A DNA stretch of 64,000 bases from Rosa chinensis (Eukaryota > Streptophyta > Magnoliopsida > Rosales > Rosaceae): contig NC_037092.1 in assembly GCF_002994745.2 (NCBI RefSeq), positions 19,699,001 to 19,763,000 on the forward strand, written 5' to 3'. Under the pieces are notes generated by a model. That model made no database searches. It was not told the origin of the DNA and saw only the letters and a list, made by a program, of their open reading frames with translations. Below are positions 49,761-62,090 of this stretch, one piece after another. The stretch's first letter is position 1. Each line of letters opens with the position of its first letter. Made by a program: the position numbers and the translations under genes.

Positions 49761-50038
49761 GAGCATCTCCAACAGAATACTTATTTCAAAAAAATTTTGA
49801 AATTTAACTAGTTTTAGGCTAAGTTTGATCTCCAGCAGACTAGCTAAACAAAAGCTAAATTTAGCTTTAGCTAAAAGACCTAGCTATATTTAGCTAGAGA
49901 GGAGAGAGAATTTAACTAAAAGTTAAATTTAACTTGAGTTTTAGGTATTTGCTGGAGCATAACTCAATATTCAACTAGCTATATTTCAATTTTAGCTACT
50001 TTTAGCTATCCAGATAGCTATCACTGTTGGAGATGCTC
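49761..50038. mobile_element. Harbinger/Tourist-type MITE, TSD TTA
   Basis: Perfect inverted ends GAGCATCTCCAACAG / CTGTTGGAGATGCTC, flanked by TTA (49758-49760, 50039-50041). The interior is rich in TTTAGCTA words that pair with each other in inverted orientation. It is non-coding. Confidence 0.82.
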
Positions 50039-50041
50039 TTA

Positions 50042-52970
50042 GTGTCTCAAAAATTTTAGAAACATTATTGATCAAAAAAATTCTTATAAGCAATCTTAGA
50101 TTAGTTCACCTCATTTTTATATCCTTGATCCGCCATTGTCTGCAAGTCCTCATCATGGATGAGCCAATTTCTCCAGACTCACGCGGTGCTCATAGTATGG
50201 GTAACTACCCTAACTTTGTTTGATTCCGGCCAATTTCTTGCCGGTGTCGATACAAAACCTACTTACTGGTATGGCATTTTACAAGTGTGGCATGTGACTG
50301 GCCGAACCCACGTACGGTCGATTTGGGCTCCGAGGTGAACATGAGAGTTGGGAGGGCCTAATGCATCCAGCCCAATTATTTAAGGGTATGCTGGAGGCCC
50401 CGAGCACGGTTAGAAACCCGAAACCTACTGCAAACGGGCCAACCCATTTGACACGTCTGAAGTAGACTAGTGAGAAGGTACCCTTCACCTTGTTAGGACC
50501 CAAAGTGAGTCCAATCCAACTAAAATCCATGAGGAAGCTCAACATCATGGCATTAAACACTTGCGACGACGAAGCTTTTCGCCTATTCCAATGAAATTTA
50601 TGACCAAAATGAAAGCTGTTGCAATAAGATTCAGGGTTTCAGGCCATGAAAGCTGTTGAAATTAACTTTGGAAATATGACTCCTCCTTTACTACTACAAA
50701 TAACTATGAAATTCTTTTTCTTTTTGTTTCAGTTCCCACACGTCGTGGTTTCGTCATCCAAAATCTTCACAGTTTTAAGTGCAACATTTAATTTCATATT
50801 TAATAGGTCTACCTTCCTGAGCCTAATTGCATGGAGAAAGAGATAAATGCACTCCTTTATTTAGGCTGAAGGAAATAAATATTTTTCTCTTAAATACAGT
50901 ATTCAGAAAAGTATTCAATTTCACACTGCACCTTTCTATCCTTCTCCACGCAAGGCTCATTAATACGAGGCAAGTACATCCTAAAAGCTCCACAAGTAGA
51001 CGATCAAACAAATCCACATCGTTTCAATCTATGCGTTCATTTTTTTCGATCACATATTATATTAGCTTGATTGCGAACTTGTAAAATAGACGATTCATAT
51101 TGTACAATGATTTTTGTGTGATAAACTTATTAGTTTCGAGTTATTACGTTGGGATCACTCGTGTTGAGAACGTACATATATTTGATTCTTTTCTACATCT
51201 TCATGCACCGTCCACACAAATCTCATTGCTACTTGGATATTTTTATTAATAAGAGGCATGTACATCAAAGTACGACAGACTCACCAATCATTTTCACTTC
51301 AACATTTTAGACTCGAGACACTAAATTTGTTCATTTCGTTAAAAGTAGCTTACTGATGAAACAATTTCACATTCGTTTTATGGATACAACAAAATTTTAG
51401 AAAATAGTCTATTCAGATTATACAATTACATATACTAACCGGGTCATCAATCAAATAGTTCCGTATTACATTGTGATCGTCCCCGTGTCGAAAACCCGTG
51501 GTACGCTCCACCATATCGAACAATGTACATGTTTTAAAGTCTTTCAACTTCTCAAGTAAGAGGGACAAGCAAGCAGAGTTATGGCCACTTAAAGAGTGCA
51601 ATGTATGTCTACCAGCATTTCATTGCATTTAATGGTATCATTACTTGCATGCCTTCCATTCTTTGAATTCCTCCTCTAACTCATTAAATAGCGCCAAATA
51701 TTAATTGAAGCAATCAATCTAATTGAGCTAACGAACTAATCAAACTTAAACTAATAAGCATTGACTAATTGAGATTATCAATGTGTAAGTACCTTGAGCA
51801 CCGTGAAGCTCGAAAGGGGGCCGGTCATGTCAGAACTCAGAACTCAGAACTCAGAATTGAAGCATCGGGATTGTCCATCTTATATATTAGACATATTGAT
51901 GTGGTCAAGGGAAACAAGTAAAGATTAATAGTTGATATCAATGGTTCTGTTTTTTTAATTTATTTTTTATTATCATTATATTAACTTACAAATAAGAGAT
52001 TTATGTCACTATATTAAATAATACTAGACCGGTTCTTATCCATTTAGTGTTGATTTATCAAAATTTTCTTATTTAATTTTTCCTATAAATAGATTTTAAT
52101 TTATAGTCTTGAAACGGAATAATATTGTACAAGTCAAATCGCAACTTCTCTAAATACCATGTTGAGACAACATCTTGTTATATTTCTAGTATGACTGCCA
52201 AATCCCTAAATGAATATATGTATATGTTAAAAAAATGATTTAGAATATAGTGTTATTCAGCGATCGATGTCACAAATATTTCATATTAACACTTCAACCA
52301 GTAAGGTTCATTCTCGGTACAAATTATATATACAATGAAATGTACATAAATGGTAACTATACTCTCTTTCTTGAGAGTTTGGTGCTTTTACATACTCAAG
52401 ACCATAGTATATTAGTTTTCAACCTTGATTCAAAAGAAGGTGCTAGCAATGATCACAACCATATAAGTGATATAACAAAAAAATAATAAAAAATTCGGTC
52501 AACAACATTCTTTAGTTTCCAAAATGCAATTAATTTCAGTATTTGACTATTGAATACCCCCACAATTGAAGCAATTATAAGAGGCATTAAGTTGGATGTA
52601 TATCTTTGTAACAAAAAGTTGGATGTATATCCAACCAAAAAAGTTTGACTATGAATTTAATTTCTACATACCATTCTCTTTTTCGTTTTTCTCTTTTGGT
52701 ATGGCAAAGGAAGCATGTAGTAGTTACCATCTCCATCTATAGTCATCTCATACTCTCGATCTCTCGGACATGGTTTGGTCATCTCAAGGCAAAGACGCTT
52801 CCTCATATTAAATGTTGGCATCGAAAATTGCATGGTTCATCTTTAATACTCGTGCGACTTCTTTGCCCAAAATGAATAGTAATCATATCAACACCATATG
52901 GTAATGCTACGCATTAATAAGTATATAAGTTTTCAGACCAAAAACAGAGTATGTATGTAAGTTTTCAATG
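50042..52970. other. Intergenic, no gene seen
   Basis: Frames of 60-93 codons here (for example 50279-50560 minus, 50646-50846 plus) are biased and unsupported. A four-fold CAGAACT repeat lies at about 51830-51857. No RNA gene was recognised. Confidence 0.35.
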
Positions 52971-53193
52971 GAAATTATTATATGCACCGATGGTGTAAGT
53001 GACCCAACACTAAAAAAATAACGGGGGAGGATTCAGTGCACCAACGTGCATTTGCACCGACATAAATGAATAGTTAGATTATATTAAATACACTCTTAAG
53101 TTATTAATAAAAATATTAATTATAAATACCAAGGGCTGAGATCATCTTCTAAGTGTTGGGTCATTTACACCGTCGGTGCATAGAATAATTTTC
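52971..53193. mobile_element. MITE copy A of a three-copy family, with a second end fragment
   Basis: The element (about 53026-53193) runs GGAGGATTCAGTGCACCAACG to CGTCGGTGCATAGAATAATTTTC. Immediately to its left, 52971-53012 is another end of the same family (TATGCACCGATGGTGTAAGTGACCCAACACT), so one copy probably inserted in or next to another. Related copies lie at 55146-55322 and 57780-57951. Confidence 0.65.
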
Positions 53194-55145
53194 AATACAC
53201 ATGTATAAGTTTACAACTCCATTAACTTAATTTCCTCCAACAGTGTCGGAAGGTCATGAATATTGACGTCCAAACTAACCGATATCAACAGTGACAATCA
53301 GTTTTGAGTTAATGTACGGACGTAGTTCCCAATTACTCCATTTTTAATTAAATGCCTATCCTAAGTACTAACTCCATATCAGAGAGCTGAGTTAGTCTGA
53401 TCAAATATACCTAAGGCTTCGCATTAATATAGGGCTTGCTAAATGTGGAATATGGCAATATGGTTTTCTAAACCCCACTCGCATCCAGTGGTTAAAACTC
53501 TAACTCGAATTTTCCAAAATAGTAGCAGAGCCTTCTGAATTTTAGTGGTAGCTGGATGCTAGGGTTTTAAAGACCAAATACCGAATAAATAAAATAAAAT
53601 AAAATAAAAAAGCAATCCCTTATCTTGTCCTTTGAATTTGTGAAAAACCTTCCAAATCTAGTAATATAATTAGTATACGTTGTGGGGGAGGGTACCCCCA
53701 TTCAAATTTAGCTTTGCTATCGACGTGTCAAGGCTTTATGCTCGCTCCTCTTCACAATGCCAAAAGCACATTCTAACACATGCTTCTACTTCTTCGTCCA
53801 GTACCATTTCATTGAAGAGACTATTAGTGCCCTAGTATGATTAGGGGAAAGGAAAATGCTAAGAAACGAAAATATAGAGAGAGAAAAAGATAAAAAAATT
53901 CTCTTGCATGTGAAAACAGAAAGCAAGTGGATTAGTGCATGAGATTGTGTAATTTTTTTTCTAACTCTTTTACTAATGGATGAGAGAATGAAGAAATAAT
54001 TTCATCGAATATAATTTTAGATGCAAGTGAACACGACATCAAATGTAATAAAAAATACTTATATGACTCGATCACTGTGATTGAATCACATCATGGAGGT
54101 AGGTATTCCGTATTTGAATTCTGAGTTTATGCCTATTCAACTCCATCTCCTATAATCACTCTCCAAAACATAAAAAATAAAAAGTCATTTACTGCATCAA
54201 TGATCAAACAACACAGTTTGACATTGAGCATTATACTGCATTACTGTTATCGGAAGTATCCACCTGTCTGTTATTAGTATTATAGTTTAATGACTTTATA
54301 CTTTTTTTTACAAATGATTTGTATCCACCTGTACATCTATGTATCTCATCTCGCGGTATAGTATTGTGATTGAAACCATTAATTTTCTATATATCTATGC
54401 AAGAATATAATTTGTATTAAATCTTAAACGACAGTTACAACCATTAAGATGGACATCTACAGAAGCTAAAGTTACCGAATATGGTTAATATGAAATCCTA
54501 AGGAAGAATAAACCATAAATTGTTGAAATGGTTGTTCAAATGACAATCATTAAGCTCACTTCTTGGGTAAAAAAAAAAAAAAAAATGCGACTGCATACTG
54601 ATGTAGATTATCCTTGTTTTAGAAAACCAAGCTGAGACGCCCTCGACACGGTCGCCGTCCAGCCCATATCGTAGGCCTCTTCCTTAATTCCAGACTTGGT
54701 CAGGTAAACGCCACAAGAGTTCGGCATTGGAAGACTGTGAGGAGCCAGTGAGATGTGGTGAGAAATCCGCCTGGATCCAACGGCATCCATTATTCTTGAT
54801 TGAGATCCAAAGTCGTGATGGCTAGAGTTTGAGGGAGTCGGAACCCCATCGCATGCATAAGTAACTTTGAAGGGGTACAAATGAATTAAAACAAGATATA
54901 ATTTTTTTTTTTCAAACATATTAATTAAAAGGCCTAATGAGGAGCCTAATAGTTTTCCTCCAAAGCATTTAATGCTACCATAACTTTAGGTGCCTCCTCT
55001 CCTTGAATTCTCCTCCCAACCCCTCTCCCACAACCCCATCAATTAATTGCCCAAGACATTCAATGAAGCAATTAATCATAAATTTAATTAGATTTATTAT
55101 CAACCTAATTCAAATTTCATACTTAATTTTAATAAATAGATAATT
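53194..55145. other. Intergenic, no gene seen
   Basis: A 103-codon minus-strand frame at 54608-54919 has reasonable composition (for example KEEAYDMGWTATVSRASQLG) but matches no family I know and lacks splice or promoter context. Otherwise AT-rich. Confidence 0.35.
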
Positions 55146-55322
55146 GAAAATTATTCTATGCATTGACGGTACAAATGTCACAACACTTATAAAATGATCT
55201 CAACCCTTGATATTTATAATTAATATTTTTATTAATAACCTAAGAGTGCATGTATTTAATATAATCTAACCATCAATTTATGTCGGTGGTGCAAGTGCAC
55301 GTCGGTGCATTGAATATTCTCC
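55146..55322. mobile_element. MITE copy B, inverted orientation, upstream of the EAR-motif gene
   Basis: Ends GAAAATTATTCTATGCATTGACG and, inward from the right, GGAGAATATTCAATGCACCGACG. The interior matches copy A in reverse. It lies about 100 bp upstream of the gene's TATA box. Confidence 0.7.
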
Positions 55323-55421
55323 ATAAATAATAATAACAAATCCAAAAATCCAATTCTGATTCTTGTAAATATTGCATAACGGGCTGGGGGGGGGACTAAA
55401 ATACCATATATAGCTCACCTC

Positions 55422-55428
55422 TATATAA
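55422..55428 (+). promoter_or_regulatory. TATA box of the EAR-motif gene
   Basis: TATATAA lies 88-94 bp before the ATG and is followed by a CT-rich leader (a pyrimidine patch), as in many plant core promoters. Confidence 0.65.
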
Positions 55429-55515
55429 CCTCAAAACGACGACTCCTCTCTCCCTCTCTATCCCTCCCTCTTCTTTTTTTTCTCTTAAAAACTTGAGCTT
55501 TGTGAAAACCCGGTA

Positions 55516-57020
55516 ATGGCTGCTGAGGTTAGCTCTCTGTTTCGTGTCCTTAGTGGGTACAACGATGATCAACAACATCTGAGCATGGGTAGTGAATCCA
55601 GTGGTGAGAAATCAACGGCTCTGATTACAAGAGACTTGCTTGGTGGTGGGTCTTCTTCTTGTTCCAAGCTTTCAAACGAGTCCCAGGAACTCGACCTCGA
55701 TTTACAGGTCCCTAATGGCTACGAAAAGCGCCTAGACTTGAAGGTTGGTGAATTTTCTCATCTGGGTTTCTTTCTTTTTATGGGAATTAATCAAACCCAG
55801 AAAATAATTTTCCGTTTTTTGTTGTTATTGTTGTGTTGTTCTGCTCTTGCTTTGAATTGGGTCTGTTTCTGTTCTTGATGGTTTTATTTCGTTTTGGCTG
55901 TGTCTGGTTTCTGTTTTCTTTTACTTAATTACTTGTTTTGGAATTTTCTGTTCTATGTTGCTTTGTGCTTGGTTGCTGACAACGAGGGTAACAGAGTACA
56001 TCAAAGTCTGCAACTTTCTTTTGGTCCATTGCTTTGATTCTCATGAACTTGGAAAAATTTAACAAAAACATGTTCTTGCTCAATCAATCATATCTTTTAC
56101 TGGGCACTAAAGCTTTTATTCAATAAAACACTATTTTTATTTCTACTTTTTTGATAATTTACATTCTTTCTGCTAGAGTCAAAGGAAGCCTTTTGATGTT
56201 TATGAATATCCTTGAAATGAGCAATCTGTTTCTAATCATTTATTGGAGATTGTTTTAGAGACTTAATATTTTAAAGGGTGTAATTAATAGTTGGAGGATA
56301 TATCTGCATATAAAAAGCAATTCATTTAGGGTGAAGTTCTTCAATGCTCTGCTAGTTCTAATCCCATAGCACATTCTTTGAAAGCTCCTCTTCGTATCAT
56401 CAATGAATTAATTGTAAAACGATTCATTTCTGTTTTGATGTATTTATTTCTGTATTTAATTGGATTGCATTACTAAATTGTTGCAGTCAGGGAAAGTGTA
56501 TCTTCAAAGGTCCAGTGTTGTTTCAGTACCAGATCATCAAAGCCACACCAATCCCACAGTTCCAAAGATGCAAGACTTGAACTTTCCGCCATCACCATCC
56601 TCGAAAACCCCGTTGAATCTCTTTGATGATACGAGTGCTAGCCTTGAATTGAAGCTAGTATCCTCATCCTCGTCGCCACCACCTCCGCAGCCCTCTTCTT
56701 GCAATTTCCAGAGTCTGTGCACTTTGGACAAAGTAAAGTCTGCACTCGAAAGGGCCGAGAGAGAACCTATCAAGAAGCGTGCTACTTCTTTGTGGAAGTC
56801 TTCATTGTCATCCTCACCGTCTTACTCATCGTCATCGTCTTCCATTAAGGAAACTCAAGAGGAGGACAGTGAATTTTCATCTCCATTTGCAGCAGGGTGT
56901 CCTGGCTGCTTGTCATATGTACTCATAATGAGAAATAACCCGAAATGTCCTAGGTGCAATTCGCTGATTCCATTGCCAATGACAAAGAAAGCTCGGATTG
57001 ATCTCAACAGAACAAACTGA
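55516..57020 (+). CDS. GIR-like EAR-motif protein with C-terminal CxxC ribbon
   Basis: Two exons, 55516-55743 and 56487-57020, in phase 0, encode 253 residues. LDLDL (59-63), LELKL (129-133) and the C-terminal IDLN (247-250) are EAR-type repression motifs that typically recruit TOPLESS. Between them NGYEKRLDLK/SGKVYLQR is a short WW-like block that is interrupted by the intron. The C-terminus has AAGCPGCLSYV...NPKCPRCNSLIPL, with cysteines 214, 217, 230 and 233, a zinc-ribbon-like end shared with GIR1/GIR2 (GL2-interacting repressors), which are shorter. A basic helical stretch (VKSALERAEREPIKKR) and serine-rich linkers lie in between. Role as a transcriptional co-repressor is inferred from the motifs; no DNA-binding domain is seen. 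The ATG context TAATGGCTGC and the TATA at -90 support the start. Confidence 0.88.
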
Positions 57021-57779
57021 GAGGAAGGCGATTGTTTATGCTTCACATCATTTTTGTATATGATATCTACAATATATTAGTCTTTTCCTTGAAGAATAGA
57101 TCAGCTGGTAGTTTGTTATAGAAGAAGAGTTCATGTACATTCAGAAAGGGTTGGTTGTTTTCTCTAGTAAGATTTATGGTACTTCTAGTAGCTTATGCCT
57201 TTGTAACTAAATGGATGCCAATCTACTAGTTTTCCTTGAAGTCTCAAATTTTGAAAGATTTGCATGTTACAAATGGGTTGACACAAAATTGGCAAACAAA
57301 TCTAACGTTGCTTAGGTGACAAGAAATTGGCAAAATACATGCTCGAATTTCAACAGAACTTGGCTTGGCCCTATAATTTGTCTAATCAAAATTCGATTTC
57401 AAATTTCTTAAAGATAGCTCAACTGTGTTGAATGCTCTGCATTCAAATGACATTAATCTTGTGAGAGATGGATTGCTATTGAAGTTTCAATCTTACACTG
57501 CAGAACTTGATCTTGAAGCTATAGGAAGGTATAGGCTATAATGGCACATAATGTCATATGCTGAGGTGATGTAAATGCACTTCAATTCCTGAAAAACTTA
57601 AATCTCTTTTAATGAACAACCCAGGTTGCAGCTGTCACTTCCAAAATAAAAATATCGTGCTCTTTCACCTACCCCATTTCCAATTTGCCCATTCCTACAC
57701 CTATATATTTGCATTTTTTTTTTTTTGTACCTTTTAGATTCTTGGTTGATCTTGTTTCTTCAAGTTCAAGAAATCGACT
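57021..57779. other. 3' flank of the EAR-motif gene, no other gene seen
   Basis: AT-rich sequence containing the presumed 3' UTR. No second coding region was recognised. Confidence 0.4.
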
Positions 57780-57951
57780 GGGAAGAGATCTATAGTACCG
57801 ACGTGCATTTGCATCAACAAAAATGGACGACTAGATAACATCAAGTGTCTTTTTTTGTTATTAAAAAAAAATGTTTGCTACAAATATCAAGGGCTGAGAT
57901 CACCTAATAAGTGCTGCATCACTTACATTGTCTGTGCATAGAAGAGTTTTC
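57780..57951. mobile_element. MITE copy C
   Basis: It matches copy A: TACCGACGTGCATTTGCA at the left, AAGGGCTGAGATCA in the middle and GTGCATAGAAGAGTTTTC at the right. It is more diverged, with an A run (about 57864-57872). Confidence 0.65.
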
Positions 57952-57959
57952 GCTCTCCT

Positions 57960-58075
57960 GCCAGTGAGTTGTGGCCTATTGGTGAATTATAATTCCAACA
58001 TTATAAAAGTGATAGGTTCGATTCTCACTGACATATGTAAGGGTGGGGTGGAATAAGAGTGTTCACCACGGCTGC
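57960..58075 (+). mobile_element. Possible tRNA-derived SINE head
   Basis: TGGCCTATTGGTGAA resembles a Pol III A box (TRGCNNAGYNGG) and, 42 bases on, GGTTCGATTCTCACT matches a B box. It does not fold as a full tRNA, and the 3' end is undefined, so this may be a SINE relic. Confidence 0.35.
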
Positions 58076-59346
58076 TATAAATCGTATCAACTCTCATCGA
58101 GTAATTTCAACATCTTCAAGGGTTTGAAGTCAAGATTACCACCCATAATGCACACATGTTTTGACCCTTCATTTTGGCCAACATATCTACTCATTCATTT
58201 TCTTTTAATTTTGAGTCCTTTCACAAAGCAAAATTAAGTCCCCATTAGTTCCTCACCTACTGTTGCGTCCCTCATTACGCTAGTACTGAGCATCATTTAT
58301 CCAGAAAAAATAACACACACTGGAGCAAACTTTGCTCCAAAATTGATTAAGGAGTACGTAGGAGAGGTACAAAATTCAGGTTAGGCCTATAAATGCCTAC
58401 CATGAGCATTGATGCCTTATTAAATATATGCATCCTCTTCCTGACTACCTTATAAATATATATTCTGATTTTTCATGTATCATTTAAAAAAAAATTTGGA
58501 TATGAATTAATTTACAATAAAGAGTTCTGCCTAATTAAGGAAACCCATTAATCACAGATTGTGACTTGTATCCATGCATCTTGAACTTTATATGGGGGGG
58601 TTTCATTTTTTCAATGTAGTAGCCAACCTATTCATTAACTCCCATGAATAAGACATCGGTGGGTTGTGATTATAATGAGGAGGATGGTGACGTGAAAGAA
58701 ATATATTTATAAAAGAAAAAGGAAAAAAAGAAAAAAGAAATGTAGTTGTACCCTATAAATGTTTGAAAATAGCATTCAACTAGAATTTGTCAAACTGATG
58801 AGTTTAATGGCTCCTGCATGAAGCTAATTATGGGCATTTAGTAGACCAATTCATTAATATACCTAACATACATTAAATGTTGAATTTAATTTCATCATCC
58901 TCCTAAAAGTTTTTGCCTACCTACCTTCTTATTAATTTTCTTCTGTTTTTTTTTCTTACATTTTTTTTTTTTTTTATAATTTGAGATTTTATTTTCTACT
59001 GTGATCTCAGCCTACCTCGATCATTCTCCCCCCTTCCCTCAATAATTCCAGAAAGCTGACAATTAATGTTGAAACCCAATCCCATTACACTATATTGGCA
59101 TTATATCTAAACGCAAACACAAACTGTCTTGGATCTATATGTGCATTTGAGTCATGTATTTCACATCTAGTTGACTAGTTCTTTGTAGGGTTAGAGTCTT
59201 AGCCTCTCGATCTTGTTTGTAGGTGGCAATAAGAAAGGCCTACATCTGAGCCCCTGACCTTGGACCCTTGATGTTGTTATGTCACTTACAAATCGCAAGT
59301 TGTTAGTATTCCAATTATAATATTACGATATAACATTGCATGTATA
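58076..59346. other. Intergenic, no gene seen
   Basis: AT-rich DNA with T runs at about 58950-58975. No element end was recognised. Confidence 0.3.
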
Positions 59347-59355
59347 ATTTAAATA

Positions 59356-59605
59356 GGAGAAATTACTGGTCACTCCCTATACTTTTAGGGCGTTAACAGT
59401 TCAATCCTTACTATCCTAATTTTAACAAGTTACTCCTCAAACATTCAAATTTCACACAATGTGATCTAAAATTACTATTTTACCCCTCATTTCATCTTTT
59501 ATATATAAATATATCTTTATATATATTTACCCCTCATTTCATCTTTTATATATACATATATATATATATATATATAAAACCTTATATATATTTACCCCTC
59601 ATTTC

Positions 59606-59644
<39 letters not shown>

Positions 59645-60016
59645 CTTTATATATAGTTACCCCTCACTTCATCTTATATATATATATATATATTTATATA
59701 AATTTATATATAATATATATACATATATATATATAATTTATACATATATATACATTTATATATATATAATATACATATATATATATTTATATAAATTTAT
59801 ATATAATATATATATTATATATACATATATATATATAAAAATTTATAGGGATATATACATATATATATATATGTATATATATATTATATATAAAAAATTT
59901 ATAGGGATATATACATATATATATAATATATATGTATATATATATTATATATAAAAAATTTATAGGGATATATACATATATATATAATATATATGTATAT
60001 ATACATATATATAATA

Positions 60017-60056
<40 letters not shown>

Positions 60057-60277
60057 AATTTATATATAATATATATATAAGATGGAGAGAGAGAGAGAGA
60101 GAGAGAGAGGAATTAAAAAAAGAGAGAGGAAAAAAAAAAGGAAGTAAGGGTAAAATAGTCATTTTGGACCTATTGTGTGAAAATTAGAGAGAATAAGGAC
60201 TAAACTATTTAATTTAAAAGGCGAGGGACTGAACTGTTTTTAAGAAAAAAGTACAGGGAGTGGCCAGTAATTTCCCC
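59356..60277. mobile_element. Mutator-type MITE with expanded AT minisatellite, 9-bp TSD ATTTAAATA
   Basis: ATTTAAATA flanks it exactly (59347-59355, 60278-60286). Ends are GGAGAAATTACTGGTCACTC and, inward, GGGGAAATTACTGGCCACTC, similar over about 60 bp. The centre is a TA-rich array: four copies of TTTACCCCTCATTTCATCTT-like units (59478-59675) and three units around TTTATAGGGATATATACA (59840-59980), then (GA)n. It carries no gene. Confidence 0.85.
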
Positions 60278-60289
60278 ATTTAAATATTT

Positions 60290-61655
60290 GGCCGCGCATT
60301 ATGAAATTTATATACAGATATCTATTTGACTTGATCTTAGTTTCCAAACCCTAGCTGCATGAGCGATTTCGGCTCGAGCCTAGCTGCATGCGTTCGATCA
60401 GTGCACCCAAACGTCATCGTCCGTCGGCGTGAATCATTATGAGCCTTGTGCACGCCTTACGCATTTTTCCTGCTTTTGTGGTTGGGGTCTTCACTTGTGA
60501 TGAACTTCAACCTGATCGTTTCGATCGGATCGGAATCGGGTTCTTCTTTACTTTGTTGTCAGAGTAAATCTTGCATCGGATTAGAAGGAGCCTTTGGTGA
60601 CTGTTCTTGGTGCGTTTCTTAGTGAGTAGATCGGCAAATTTTGCCGACTTTGAGGTTTCGGGTGACCGTTGAGCAGCATATCAGTTGGTGCCCTTGTTGG
60701 TGGGCATTAGCTGAGCCCGTGGAAGTACTGGCAGTCGGAGATTGTGACGGTAACGAGTTGGCAGGAGGTGCAGAGCCATCATCCTACTGCTAGCATTGCC
60801 TAGGTCGGGGCCTGGGACTGGGCCTTTGGGCTTGGTCTTAGGTTTGGGCTGTTAGGGCTTGTAGTTTTTTAATTTGCTAATTTAGTTTTGGTCTATGCTA
60901 GTTCAAAGTGTCTCTAGGAGTTTTGTAGAAATACTTGATTTCATTGCACCACAATGGCGTGCTTAGCGTATAAAGTTAGGTAGAATAGATTGCCTACGGG
61001 GCGAGATATTTTGTTATCATAGACTACTCTGAGCTACCATTGTCTAAATAGAGTAGTCTTCTTTGTATTATTCTTTGTCCATGATTCAGGGACATATTTA
61101 ATAGGGTAAAAATTAGAAATAGTATCTGAACTATACCTCTATCTTGTCAATGGTACCTGAACTTTATTTTTTGTCATAACCAGTACCTAAACTCCTCGAG
61201 TTTTTTTGAAGTGGTACCTAAGGCCACATTTGGTCACAAATCTAGTTAAAAATGACAAGTGAGGAGTACGTGTCCTATTTATCAAGGTCAAAGATGACAA
61301 ATTGTACTAGTCATTAACTGTACCATGACCCAAGCCACTATCTTCTTCTTCTCAATTTTTGATCTATAAAGCAAAAACCCAAAATTCTGATCTCAAATCA
61401 AACAATTAATGAACCCAAAGACCAAACTTGTGCCTAATAAATGAGACACACATGCCTCACATGCCATTTTTGGCCGGAGTAGTGAGCAAATGTCGCTTTA
61501 GGTATCACGTACTTCAAAAGAACTCGAAGAGTTCAGGTACTAGTTGTGATAAAAATTCAAGTTTAGGTACCATCGATAAGAGAGAGGTATAATTTAGGTA
61601 CTATTTGTGATTTTTTCCCTATTTAATATGAACTCTTTATTTCAAAAAAAATATA
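60290..61655 (+). mobile_element. LINE 3' end, split by a Mutator-type MITE
   Basis: GC-richer sequence with a GGCCTGGGACTGGGCC stretch and 3'-UTR-like tail. The natural end reads ...CATATTTAATA / TGAACTCTTTATTTC and then A's (61645-61650), with the MITE 61104-61619 inserted in between; removing it restores a single LINE-type terminus. No open frame survives. The 5' limit is approximate. Confidence 0.5.
61104..61619. mobile_element. Mutator-type MITE, 9-bp TSD TATTTAATA
   Basis: TATTTAATA is exact at 61095-61103 and 61620-61628. Ends GGGTAAAAATTAGAAATAGT and, inward, GGGAAAAAATCACAAATAGT stay similar for ~130 bp, sharing words like AGTACCT.AA and GGTACC. Non-coding. Confidence 0.87.
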
Positions 61656-61947
61656 TGAAATTTATATTTTATGTTAAATCATGTGAAAACGCGTATCAAT
61701 TTAATGATTGAAAAATGTTATGTGTGGGTATATATCGTAAAAGTGAGTATGATAGAATGCATTTAAATACAAACCATATATTTTTTTTAATAGCAAACCA
61801 AATTGATCGAATAAATGAGATTTTGATAATAAAAAATGTTAACTTAAAAGCCTAGGGATTTCATCCCTTTCAGTTTAAAGTGATATGATTAATTTACTAA
61901 GAACTATTGCACTAGCTGGTAGGCATTTGTACCTATCAAATAATTAA

Positions 61948-62090
61948 GGCCCAGTTTGGTATTGCTTTTGGAACCTGCTTTTGGTCCAAAAGTGCTTCTG
62001 GAGGAAAGTGAGGTTGTTTGGTAAACTTCAAAATTGTTGCTTTTGAAGCTACTTTTAGGAGCTTTTGAAAATGGTTTTTGCGGAACGCGG
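61948..62090. mobile_element. hAT-like element left end
   Basis: GGCCCAGTTTGGTATTGCTT is a common plant hAT MITE terminus, followed by TTTTGG/CCAAAAG-rich sequence. Its right end is not in the window, perhaps because the gypsy element inserted in it. Confidence 0.45.

Noticed and set aside
59500..60110. CRISPR-like or satellite array
   Set aside because: The repeats are AT minisatellites inside a Mutator MITE in a plant genome; spacing is irregular and there are no unique spacers.
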